This document shows positions 26,124 to 34,263 of a stretch of DNA of 64,000 nucleotides, piece after piece; the first letter of the stretch is position 1, and each line of letters starts with the position of its first letter. Made by a program: the position numbers and the translations under genes. Origin of the DNA: Sphingobacterium sp. BN32 (GTDB lineage Bacteria; Bacteroidota; Bacteroidia; Sphingobacteriales; Sphingobacteriaceae); assembly GCF_030503615.1 (NCBI RefSeq), contig NZ_CP129963.1:682001-746000 (forward strand). The letters run 5' to 3'. The notes below the pieces were generated by a model. That model ran no database searches. It had not been told where the DNA came from and saw only the letters and a program-made list of their open reading frames with translations.

Positions 26124-26537
26124 TTAATCGCCAATTTCTGCATCGCTCAGAACGATCTTAACTAGCATACCTTCAGGAGCTTTAATGTTTGCCATAGCGC
26201 CTTTATAAACCGCGTAGATATGAACAACGCCTTTTCCATAACGTGCCGAGTAAGAGTAGTCTCCAACCTCTGCAGGTATGTTTTCATAATATTCTGGTGC
26301 ACTATCTAAAGAGATAGAAACATCCACGTGGCCATCTTGGAAGTAACGATCATCCAATTCTGGCATGCTAATACTTGTCGCATATTCCGTTCCGTTACGA
26401 TTCCAGTCCGCTGGAGCCACATCGATAACATAACTTACCCCTGGTAAATAGTTGTTAGTGATATATTCTTTTGTACATCCAGTGAAACTTACTAATGAAG
26501 CGGTTCCAATTGCAAATGCTAATAACAGTTTTTTCAT
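26124..26537 (-). CDS. Small lipoprotein of unknown function
   Basis: From ATG 26537 the protein has 137 residues: MKKLLLAFAIGTASLVSFTG plus the lipidation Cys, then TKEYITNNYLPGVSYVIDVA and a domain with many aromatic and acidic residues (PELDDRYFQDGHVDVSISLD). The track-like longer start at 26633 adds an unlikely 32-residue extension before the signal peptide and was rejected. No family recognised; composition suggests a beta-sandwich surface lipoprotein. Probable promoter upstream has TTG, 19 bases and TATTTTTA. Confidence 0.75.
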   Translation of the reverse strand: MKKLLLAFAIGTASLVSFTGCTKEYITNNYLPGVSYVIDVAPADWNRNGTEYATSISMPELDDRYFQDGHVDVSISLDSAPEYYENIPAEVGDYSYSARYGKGVVHIYAVYKGAMANIKAPEGMLVKIVLSDAEIGD

Positions 26538-26633
26538 GTTTGGTAAGATTATGTTGTTAAAAATATGTTTCTTGTAGATAAAGACAATTGAAAGACTCAA
26601 TAGTTTAACGGAACTAAACAAAAATGTTGCCAT

Positions 26634-26663
26634 AAAAAAAGCGGTTGCTATGCAACCGCCTTT
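26634..26663 (-). terminator. Terminator of clpC
   Basis: GCGGTTGC/GCAACCGC perfect stem with a TAT loop; the minus-strand reading is followed by seven T residues at 26634-26640. It also has T residues on the plus side. Confidence 0.88.
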
Positions 26664-26687
26664 TTAAGTATTCAATTTTATGTGAAA

Positions 26688-29252
26688 TTAATCTTTCTTT
26701 TTGTTGTCTTTTACATCAGAAGCTAAGTTGGAGTCATCACTTTCATCCTTCTTTGCTGCGGCAACTTTAATCTCGCTCTTCGCCTCATCAAAGTCTACTA
26801 AGATGGCTTCGCCAGATTTCAACTCCCCTTTCAGAATCTCTTCCGCAATCGGATCTTCCAAGTATTTTTGGAGCGCACGCTTCAACGGGCGAGCGCCAAA
26901 GTTGCTGTCATATCCTTTCTCAGCAATGTAGTTCTTCGCTTTCTCTGTAAGGGTGATCTTGTGTCCTAATCCCTCGATTCTTGTGAATAAAGATTTAAGT
27001 TCAATATCAATAATCTTAAAGATATGCTCTTTGTTCAATGAGTTGAATACAATCACATCATCCACACGGTTTAAAAACTCAGGAGCAAACGCACGCTTCA
27101 ACGCGGTTTCAATTACTCCACGAGAATGTGAGTCGGCCTGATCTGCTTTCGCTGCAGTCGTAAATCCAACACCTTGTCCGAATTCTTTCAACTGGCGTGC
27201 GCCGATATTCGAAGTCATGATGATGATCGTGTTTCTGAAGTCAACCTTACGGCCAAGACTGTCGGTCAACTGTCCTTCGTCCAATACCTGTAGCAATAAG
27301 TTGAACACATCAGGGTGAGCTTTTTCAATCTCATCTAATAAAACCACTGCATAAGGCTTACGACGAACTTTCTCTGTCAACTGTCCACCTTCTTCATATC
27401 CTACGTATCCTGGAGGCGCACCTACTAATCTAGATACCGCGAATTTCTCCATGTACTCACTCATGTCAATCTGAATCAATGCATCTTCAGAATCAAACAT
27501 AAAGCGAGCAAGCTCTTTCGCTAATTCCGTTTTACCAACACCTGTAGGACCTAAGAAGATAAATGAACCTATCGGCTTCTTTGGATCTTTCAAGCCGGCA
27601 CGCGTACGTTGAATAGCTTTTACAAGCTTCTGAACAGCATCGTCCTGACCGATGATACGGCCTTTCATCGATTCGCCCATATTCAATAGCTTTTGGCTAT
27701 CGGATTGGCTAACACGTTGAACAGGAATACCCGTCATCATCGAAACAACCTCAGCAACATTATCTTCCGTAACAGTATAACGCGTTGTCTTCGTTTCTGC
27801 TTCCCAAACTGCCTTCTCTTTTTCCAGCTCTTCGATCAGCTTCTTCTCTGTATCACGTAGTTTCGCTGCCTCTTCGTATTTCTGACTGCGAACAACTTTG
27901 TTCTTCTCAACCTTTACCTCTTCGATTTTCTCTTCAATATCGATGATGCTTTGTGGCACATGGATATTGTTCAAGTGAACCCGAGAACCCGACTCATCTA
28001 ACGCATCAATAGCTTTATCTGGTAAGAATCTGTCTGTGATATAACGTGTGGTCAAAGACACACAAGCTTCGATCGCTTCCGGTGTATAAGTTACATTGTG
28101 GTGTTCCTCATATTTATCCTTAATGCGGTTTAAAATCTCGATCGTATCATCATACGTAGTCGGTTCTACCGTTACTTTTTGGAATCGACGATCTAAAGCA
28201 CCGTCTTTCTCAATATACTGACGGTATTCATCTAAAGTCGTTGCACCGATACATTGGATTTCTCCACGTGCCAATGCTGGCTTGAACATATTGGATGCAT
28301 CCAATGAACCTGAAGCACCCCCTGCACCAACGATGGTGTGGATCTCATCAATAAATAAGATAACATCCGGAGATTTCTCCAATTCGTTCATAACCGCTTT
28401 CATACGCTCTTCGAACTGTCCACGGTATTTCGTTCCTGCCACTAATGACGCCAAGTCAAGCGTAACGACACGCTTGTTGAACAATACACGTGAAACCTTA
28501 CGTTGTATGATGCGTAATGCTAATCCTTCCGCGATAGCAGATTTACCAACCCCTGGTTCACCGATTAGAATAGGGTTATTCTTCTTTCTACGCGATAAGA
28601 TCTGCGACACACGCTCAATCTCTTTCTCACGTCCTACAATAGGATCTAACTTACCTTCTTCCGCAGCTTTTGTTAAGTCGCGCCCGAAGTTATCCAATAC
28701 CGGGGTTTTAGATTTGATATCAGAAACCTTCTTCGGTGCTGAGAACTGCGAATCATCTTCCGCGTAATCGTCGTCGCCACTTGGCGGTGTGCTCGACGCT
28801 TCGTCTGTAATACCCGAAGCATTTTGCTCAACCTCAGATTTAAACGTATTATAAGATACTTTGTACTGTTGCAATATCTGCGAGGCAATGTTTTCCTCAT
28901 CACGCAGAATCGCTAATAACAGATGCTCTGTACCAATAATATCACTCTTAAAAATCTTAGCTTCTAAATAAGTTATCTTTAAAACCTTTTCGGCTTGTTT
29001 CGTCAGTGGCATGTTGTTGTTCACTGGAGAACGCGAAACGGAAGAACCTTTCACAGCATCCTCCACAGACTGGCGAACTGCCGCCATGTCTATTCCGATA
29101 TTCTTCAATATCTTGATCGCAACCCCATCGCCCTCACGTATTAATCCGAGTAAAAGGTGCTCTGTCCCGATATAATCGTGGCGCAAGCGTAATGCTTCCT
29201 CACGACTGTAGGAAATGACATCTTTTACGCGGGGTGAAAATTTTGCTTCCAT
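26688..29252 (-). CDS. clpC: ATP-dependent Clp protease ATP-binding subunit ClpC
   Basis: An 854-residue Hsp100 unfoldase that feeds substrates to ClpP. Two amino-terminal Clp_N repeats (EEALRLRHDYIGTEHLLLGL and its second copy near residue 95) are followed by a linker with acidic residues, the first AAA+ module (GEPGVGKSAIAEG, FIDEIHTIVGAG), a short M/UVR-type coiled coil (QKYEEAAKLRDTEKKLIEEL), and the second AAA+ module (GPTGVGKTELAKELA, VVLLDEIEKAHPDVFNLLL, FLNRVDDVI). A lysine/aspartate-rich tail of about 35 residues follows. The short middle domain makes ClpC, not ClpB, the better name. Divergent from the EttA gene across 170 bp. Confidence 0.95.
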   Translation of the reverse strand: MEAKFSPRVKDVISYSREEALRLRHDYIGTEHLLLGLIREGDGVAIKILKNIGIDMAAVRQSVEDAVKGSSVSRSPVNNNMPLTKQAEKVLKITYLEAKIFKSDIIGTEHLLLAILRDEENIASQILQQYKVSYNTFKSEVEQNASGITDEASSTPPSGDDDYAEDDSQFSAPKKVSDIKSKTPVLDNFGRDLTKAAEEGKLDPIVGREKEIERVSQILSRRKKNNPILIGEPGVGKSAIAEGLALRIIQRKVSRVLFNKRVVTLDLASLVAGTKYRGQFEERMKAVMNELEKSPDVILFIDEIHTIVGAGGASGSLDASNMFKPALARGEIQCIGATTLDEYRQYIEKDGALDRRFQKVTVEPTTYDDTIEILNRIKDKYEEHHNVTYTPEAIEACVSLTTRYITDRFLPDKAIDALDESGSRVHLNNIHVPQSIIDIEEKIEEVKVEKNKVVRSQKYEEAAKLRDTEKKLIEELEKEKAVWEAETKTTRYTVTEDNVAEVVSMMTGIPVQRVSQSDSQKLLNMGESMKGRIIGQDDAVQKLVKAIQRTRAGLKDPKKPIGSFIFLGPTGVGKTELAKELARFMFDSEDALIQIDMSEYMEKFAVSRLVGAPPGYVGYEEGGQLTEKVRRKPYAVVLLDEIEKAHPDVFNLLLQVLDEGQLTDSLGRKVDFRNTIIIMTSNIGARQLKEFGQGVGFTTAAKADQADSHSRGVIETALKRAFAPEFLNRVDDVIVFNSLNKEHIFKIIDIELKSLFTRIEGLGHKITLTEKAKNYIAEKGYDSNFGARPLKRALQKYLEDPIAEEILKGELKSGEAILVDFDEAKSEIKVAAAKKDESDDSNLASDVKDNKKKD

Positions 29253-29392
29253 TTAAATTACCTTTCTCAATTAGTGGATGTACCAAACATTATAAATGTA
29301 ATAAAAATACATGGTACCGCCTTTTGTTATAGATATTATTTATCAACAATTAGACCATACCCGTAAAACTACCAATTTGTCAGTATTTCCAT

Positions 29393-29400
29393 TATCTTTG
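29393..29400 (+). promoter_or_regulatory. TATCTTTG -7 element of the EttA gene
   Basis: Good TANNTTTG match 22 bases before ATG 29423. A TTG at 29377 is too close for the usual 19-21 bp spacing, so only the -7 half is supported. Confidence 0.6.
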
Positions 29401-29422
29401 TGTAAAAAGTTACATTTCTCTT

Positions 29423-31105
29423 ATGTCTGACGAAAAAATTATTTTTTCGATGGCTGGTGTTAATAAAATACACCCACCATCCAAACAAGTTCTAAAAAAT
29501 ATCTATCTATCTTTTTTCTACGGAGCAAAAATCGGGGTTATCGGTTTAAATGGTTCCGGGAAATCATCCCTATTGAAGATTATTGCAGGAATTGATAAAT
29601 CCTACCAAGGTGAAGTTGTGTTCTCACCAGGATATTCTGTTGGATACCTTGCGCAAGAACCCGAACTAGACCTTACTAAAACCGTAAAGCAAGTTGTTGA
29701 AGAAGGCGTAGCAGAAACAACAGCCATCCTTCAGGAATATGAAGAGATCAACGAGAAATTCGGATTGCCGGAGGTTTATGAGGATGCTGATGCGATGGAT
29801 AAATTGTTAGCCAGACAAGGGGAATTGCAAGATATCATCGATGCAACGAACGCTTGGGAATTAGATGCAAAACTAGAAAGAGCGATGGACGCATTGCGTT
29901 GTCCGGAGCCTGATGCGCTGATTGCCAATTTGTCAGGTGGTGAGCGAAGAAGGGTGGCATTGTGTCGATTATTATTGCAAGAACCAGATGTTTTATTGCT
30001 AGATGAGCCTACCAACCACTTGGATGCTGAGTCTATTGATTGGTTAGAGCAGCACTTGCAACAATACAAAGGAACAGTAATCGCTGTAACCCACGACCGT
30101 TATTTCCTTGATAATGTTGCCGGTTGGATCTTAGAGCTTGATCGTGGTGAAGGTATTCCTTGGAAAGGAAATTACTCTTCTTGGTTGGATCAAAAAGCGA
30201 AACGCTTAGCACAAGAAGAAAAGCAAGAAACTAAACGTCAAAAAACCTTAGAACGTGAGTTAGAATGGGTGAAGATGGCCCCTAAAGCTCGCCATGCGAA
30301 GTCAAAAGCACGTTTACATAATTACGAAAAATTAGCTTCTGAGGAAACGAAAGAACGCGAAGAAAAACTTGAGTTATTCATCCCACCGGGACCTAGATTA
30401 GGGAATGTGGTTATTGAGGCTGACAATGTCTCTAAATCGTACGGCGATCGCATTTTATTCGAAAACCTGAGTTTCTCTTTGCCTCCAGCAGGAATCGTCG
30501 GTATTATCGGTCCTAACGGGGTCGGTAAAACAACACTTTTCCGACTAATTACCGGCCAGGAGCAACCTGATTCAGGAACGTTTAAAGTAGGTGAGACCGT
30601 TGTGTTAGGTTATGTCGACCAAATGCATGATGACCTTGATCCGAACAAAACAGTATGGGAGAATATTACAGGTGGCAATGAAAACATCTTGTTAGGAAAT
30701 AAGCAGGTCAACTCAAGAGCCTATGTGTCAAAATTCAACTTCAACGGTGGAGATCAGCAGAAGAAAATATCCGTATTATCCGGAGGTGAGAGAAATCGTG
30801 TACATTTGGCAATTACATTGAAGAAAGGTTCAAACGTATTATTACTGGATGAGCCTACCAACGATATTGACGTAAATACCCTTCGTGCATTGGAGGAAGG
30901 ATTGGACAACTTCGGTGGATGTGCTGTGGTTATATCCCACGATCGCTGGTTCTTAAATCGAATTTGTACACATATTCTGGCATTCGAAGGCGATTCACAA
31001 GTATATTTCTTCGAAGGTAACTATACGGAATATGAAGAAAATCGTAAAAAACGCTTAGGCGATGTCGCTCCGAAAAGAGTGAAATATAAAAAATTAGTAA
31101 AATAG
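29423..31105 (+). CDS. ettA: ABC-F translational throttle protein EttA
   Basis: A 560-residue ABC-F ATPase with no membrane segments. Two ATPase cassettes are visible: GLNGSGKSSLLKI, LSGGERRRVALCRLLL, LLLDEPTNHLD, and GPNGVGKTTLFRL, LSGGERNRVHLAITL, LLLDEPTNDID. Between them lies the EttA P-site tRNA interaction segment rich in Lys, Arg and Glu (about 235-310, with KMAPKARHAKSKARLHNYEK) and an arm insertion in cassette 1 (about 95-150). EttA gates the 70S initiation complex according to ADP/ATP ratio. The start of the kinase gene lies 10 bases after its stop, so the three genes may form one transcript. Confidence 0.94.
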   Translation: MSDEKIIFSMAGVNKIHPPSKQVLKNIYLSFFYGAKIGVIGLNGSGKSSLLKIIAGIDKSYQGEVVFSPGYSVGYLAQEPELDLTKTVKQVVEEGVAETTAILQEYEEINEKFGLPEVYEDADAMDKLLARQGELQDIIDATNAWELDAKLERAMDALRCPEPDALIANLSGGERRRVALCRLLLQEPDVLLLDEPTNHLDAESIDWLEQHLQQYKGTVIAVTHDRYFLDNVAGWILELDRGEGIPWKGNYSSWLDQKAKRLAQEEKQETKRQKTLERELEWVKMAPKARHAKSKARLHNYEKLASEETKEREEKLELFIPPGPRLGNVVIEADNVSKSYGDRILFENLSFSLPPAGIVGIIGPNGVGKTTLFRLITGQEQPDSGTFKVGETVVLGYVDQMHDDLDPNKTVWENITGGNENILLGNKQVNSRAYVSKFNFNGGDQQKKISVLSGGERNRVHLAITLKKGSNVLLLDEPTNDIDVNTLRALEEGLDNFGGCAVVISHDRWFLNRICTHILAFEGDSQVYFFEGNYTEYEENRKKRLGDVAPKRVKYKKLVK

Positions 31106-31115
31106 TACAGTACCA

Positions 31116-32303
31116 TTGGATTCATCAAAACTACTCAAAGCAATCATTGAAAATGCGATTGATGGCATTATAACTATCGATCCGCATGGCATTGTGGAGA
31201 GTATAAACCCCTCCGCATTAGTGCTATTCGGCTACAAGGCCGAAGAAGTTATTGGAAATAATATTTCCATGCTAATGCCAGAGCCTGATCGCTCTAATCA
31301 TGATCGGTATATCTCAACCTATGAGCAGACCGGACATAAAAAAATCATCGGGATTGGCCGTGAAGTACGCGGCCTCAAGAAAGATGGCTCCACTTTCCCC
31401 TTCCGTCTGTCGGTAAGTGAGGTGTTCTACAAAGATGGAAAAATCTTTACCGGCTTTGTTCATGATCTTACGAAAGAAAAGCAAGCCGAGGACGAACTGA
31501 AGAAACATGCCCTAGAACTCGAAACGAAAATTAGAGAGAGAACGAAAGACTTGATAAAACTGGTTTCTGAACTTGAAAAAGCCAAAGCAGATGTCAGCGT
31601 TTCGTTGGAAAAGGAAAAAGAATTGAACCAGTTGAAGTCGCGCTTCGTGTCGATGGCTTCACATGAATTCAGAACGCCTTTAAGCTCCGTACAACTATCT
31701 GCGTCCTTGATCGACCGCTATGTAGAGAAGTCAGAATATGGACCTATTGAAAAGCATACGGCGCGTATCAAAGGTTCGGTTCAATTGTTGAATACCATAC
31801 TGAATGACTTCCTTTCTCTGGAAAAACTGGAGGCTGGCGTCGTAGTCGTGAATAAAGCGGATACTAATATTGTGCAGCTAGGTGAGGAAATAGCGGAAGA
31901 GATGCAGCTGATTTGTAAAAAGAACCAGCATATTGTTTATCAGCATACGGGCGAAGTTTCGAACTTCTATGTGGATCCGAATCTATTGAAAAACAGTATC
32001 ATCAATCTGGTCTCTAATGCCATCAAATACTCCGGCGAAGATACCTTTATTGAATTCAGTACGGAAATCGATAAGGATAATCTACTAGTGACCGTTAAAG
32101 ATAATGGTATTGGAATTCCGAAAGACGAACAAGCAAATCTAACGGAACCATTCTTTAGAGCAAATAATACAGGAAATATACCAGGTACCGGCTTGGGGCT
32201 AAATATCGTAAAACGTTATGTAGGATTGATGGGAGGACAGATGGATTATTGGTCCGAAGTAAACCAAGGTGCTATTTTTAAAATGAGTTTTACCCAACTA
32301 TAA
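31116..32303 (+). CDS. FixL-like PAS-domain sensor histidine kinase (probable haem oxygen sensor)
   Basis: A 395-residue soluble kinase: PAS domain (about 5-125), coiled coil (130-175), HisKA with the phospho-acceptor in ASHEFRTPLSS and HATPase with DNGIGIP and GTGLGLNIVKRY. No membrane segment, so it senses a cytoplasmic signal. The PAS carries MPEPDRSNHDRYIS and IIGIGREVRG; His62 and Arg82 sit 20 residues apart, as the haem-ligating His200 and oxygen-sensing Arg220 of Bradyrhizobium FixL do. Start is TTG 31116: an in-frame stop lies at 31098 and the next Met is residue 52. Its stop overlaps the next start (TAATG). Haem binding is inferred; many PAS domains share this motif. Confidence 0.85.
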   Translation: MDSSKLLKAIIENAIDGIITIDPHGIVESINPSALVLFGYKAEEVIGNNISMLMPEPDRSNHDRYISTYEQTGHKKIIGIGREVRGLKKDGSTFPFRLSVSEVFYKDGKIFTGFVHDLTKEKQAEDELKKHALELETKIRERTKDLIKLVSELEKAKADVSVSLEKEKELNQLKSRFVSMASHEFRTPLSSVQLSASLIDRYVEKSEYGPIEKHTARIKGSVQLLNTILNDFLSLEKLEAGVVVVNKADTNIVQLGEEIAEEMQLICKKNQHIVYQHTGEVSNFYVDPNLLKNSIINLVSNAIKYSGEDTFIEFSTEIDKDNLLVTVKDNGIGIPKDEQANLTEPFFRANNTGNIPGTGLGLNIVKRYVGLMGGQMDYWSEVNQGAIFKMSFTQL

Positions 32304-33361
32304 TGGAAAAAAGAAAAATCTTAATCATCGAAGATAATAGTGATATCCGAGAGAGCACAGCAGAGATTTTAGAATTAACAGGTGAATATACCGTCATTGT
32401 TGCGGAAGAAGGAAAGACAGGGGTGGAGATGGCAATGAAACATCACCCAGACTTAATTCTTTGTGATATAATGATGCCTGAACTGGATGGTTATGGCGTG
32501 TTGTACATGTTAGGAAAGCACGAGGAAACTCAACACATTCCTTTCATTTTCTTAACAGCGAAAACAGAGAAAGCCGACGTCCGTAAAGCCATGGAGATGG
32601 GGGCAGACGATTATCTGACCAAGCCTTTTGACGACTTGGAACTATTGAATGCCATAGAAAGCCGTTTTAAAAAACGCCAGCAATTACAGGCAAAAGCAAG
32701 TCCCAATATCGATAGCCTACGCCTGGACGAATCAGAACAAGCATATCTATTGCAGGACCTGGCAAGTAATGGACGCGTAAAATCAATCAAGAAAAAACAA
32801 ACAATTTATGAAGCTGGAGATACGCCAGTATATGTCTATTACATCAAAAAAGGAAAAGTACGTAGTTTCTTGAACTATAAAGATGGGCGCGAATTGTCTA
32901 CCAATATTTATATCGAGGATCAATTCTTCGGATTAGAATCTGTGTTGCTGAATATCAAATATGGCGATAATACAGCGACCCTAGAAGATGCCGAAATCGC
33001 CTTGATTCACAAGGATGCTTTCTTCGAATTGATGTACAAGAAACCGGCAATAGCGACCAAGCTGATCAAATTGTTATCTCAAAATATTCGTGACAAAGAA
33101 GAACAGATGCTAGGATTCGCATACGACTCCGTAAGGAAGCGGGTCGCAAATGCTCTAGTTAATGTAGCAGAGAAGTCCGAAGCGGATATGGACGAGGTAA
33201 CCATTAAAATATCGCGTGATGATCTGGCGGCATTAGCTGGAACAGCAAACGAAACTATTTCTAGAATGCTTGCCGATTTTAAAGATGAACGTCTTTTAAC
33301 AAAAGAAGGCAATGCAATCAAAATATTCTCGATCGCAAAGCTGAAGAACATTAAACAATAA
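32303..33361 (+). CDS. Response regulator fused to Crp/Fnr-type DNA-binding module
   Basis: A 352-residue protein with a receiver domain (1-120; acidic pair Glu10/Asp11, phospho-acceptor Asp55 in LILCDIMMPE, Thr in FLTAKT, Lys in LTKPFDD), a cyclic-nucleotide-binding-like beta barrel (about 145-260) and a Crp-type winged helix (about 270-350, with ISRDDLAALAGTANETISRM as recognition helix). It lacks cysteines at the usual Fnr iron-sulphur positions, so control should come from the receiver. It overlaps the FixL-like kinase by one base, pointing to a cognate pair. It merges the jobs of FixJ and FixK in one polypeptide. Targets are probably the two palindromes at 33752 and 56060. Confidence 0.9.
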   Translation: MEKRKILIIEDNSDIRESTAEILELTGEYTVIVAEEGKTGVEMAMKHHPDLILCDIMMPELDGYGVLYMLGKHEETQHIPFIFLTAKTEKADVRKAMEMGADDYLTKPFDDLELLNAIESRFKKRQQLQAKASPNIDSLRLDESEQAYLLQDLASNGRVKSIKKKQTIYEAGDTPVYVYYIKKGKVRSFLNYKDGRELSTNIYIEDQFFGLESVLLNIKYGDNTATLEDAEIALIHKDAFFELMYKKPAIATKLIKLLSQNIRDKEEQMLGFAYDSVRKRVANALVNVAEKSEADMDEVTIKISRDDLAALAGTANETISRMLADFKDERLLTKEGNAIKIFSIAKLKNIKQ

Positions 33362-33429
33362 AACCTTGGCAGCTTAAAGGTAATTCGTAATGTTGCTTTC
33401 ATGCGCATGCCAAAAAATGAATAAATAGG

Positions 33430-33458
33430 AAGAGCCCGGATAAGGGCTCTTTTCTTTT
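33430..33458 (+). terminator. Terminator after the RR-Crp gene
   Basis: AGAGCCC, GGATAA loop, GGGCTCT, then TTTCTTTT; 70 bases after the stop codon. Confidence 0.85.
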
Positions 33459-33751
33459 GCTGAAATTCTAACGAATAAACAAGTATTAGGCCTGTAATCT
33501 TGATGATTAGTAAATGCTAAATATGCCTGTTACAATCATCAATTTTATCCGCTGATCCCAATTAAACCACATCTAATTTTTTTTCCTTCTTCCAACAATG
33601 CTATTCTTAAAATAATAAAATATATATCATGGTTATTGGATTGATAACTAGCTGGTTAAATTATCAATAAATCCATCCAACTAGGAGTTGATTCAAATGA
33701 TATTGAAGGTAATAGATACCACTCAATATCGAATTAACACCATGCTAATGG
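33459..33751. other. AT-rich intergenic region, nothing recognised
   Basis: About 290 bases with no ORF, RNA gene or repeat family of this window. It leads into the palindrome and promoter of the hemN operon. Confidence 0.5.
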
Positions 33752-33767
33752 AGTGATATATATCACT
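33752..33767. promoter_or_regulatory. Crp/Fnr-type operator, 16-bp perfect palindrome
   Basis: AGTGATATATATCACT is a perfect palindrome. Its core GTGATATATATCAC differs by one base from the core upstream of ccoNO (GTGATGTATATCAC). The centre is 51.5 bp before the TACCTTTG element, which would place it near -61 relative to transcription start, a class-I activator position. Confidence 0.8.
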
Positions 33768-33810
33768 TCTTTACATGATGCCATTCACTAGTTCATCCTC
33801 CATTTAAGCC

Positions 33811-33818
33811 TACCTTTG
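33811..33818 (+). promoter_or_regulatory. TACCTTTG -7 element of the hemN-ccoI-ccoS operon
   Basis: TANNTTTG match 24 bases before ATG 33843. There is no TTG at -33, as expected for an activator-dependent promoter. Identical octamer to that before ccoNO. Confidence 0.7.
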
Positions 33819-33842
33819 GGCTAATTAGCTACAAATTTAGGA

Positions 33843-34262
33843 ATGAGAGTGATTGCATACAATATATTAGATCAAGAGAAGGAAATCTTGGCTAAGGCAA
33901 ATGCCAAAGTCCATGATCTGACTTTGATATCGAACGAGCTAAATTTCAGTACGATCCACTTTGCAATGGGCAAAGAGGCCGTATTGATTTCGGATCGCGA
34001 TATTCTCGATCGTGTAATGTTATTTGAATTGTACAAAATGGGGGTTAAAAGCGTGATTACTCGTTCTAGAACAACCGATCATATAGACCTTGATTATGCT
34101 GGTGAATTAAAAATGCACGTGGCAAATGTTCCGTTCGACTCTTCAATGGAAAGTATAGCCAAACAAACAATTCAAAATCTAACCCAATGGATGGTGGGGG
34201 GATGTGCCGGAGAAGCGTGCCAATGTCGAATGGACTGTGCTAACAGGACTAAACAAAGTTAA
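33843..34262 (+). CDS. D-lactate-dehydrogenase-like N-terminal half protein with Cys-rich tail
   Basis: A 139-residue protein. Residues 1-115 resemble the substrate-binding half of D-2-hydroxyacid dehydrogenases: a Rossmann-like start MRVIAYNILDQEKEIL, then GVKSVITRSRTTDHIDL and HVANVPFDSSMESIAKQTI, which parallel the LdhA segment with ALRCAGFNNVDL and VPAYSPEAVAEHT. The NAD-binding domain and the catalytic Arg/Glu/His are absent. The tail GGCAGEACQCRMDC carries Cys121, 126, 128 and 132 (CX4CXCX3C), a possible metal or iron-sulphur site. First gene of the Fnr-box operon; hemN starts one base after its stop. Function unknown; a regulatory or haem/redox role is only a guess. Confidence 0.75.
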   Translation: MRVIAYNILDQEKEILAKANAKVHDLTLISNELNFSTIHFAMGKEAVLISDRDILDRVMLFELYKMGVKSVITRSRTTDHIDLDYAGELKMHVANVPFDSSMESIAKQTIQNLTQWMVGGCAGEACQCRMDCANRTKQS

Positions 34263-34263
34263 G

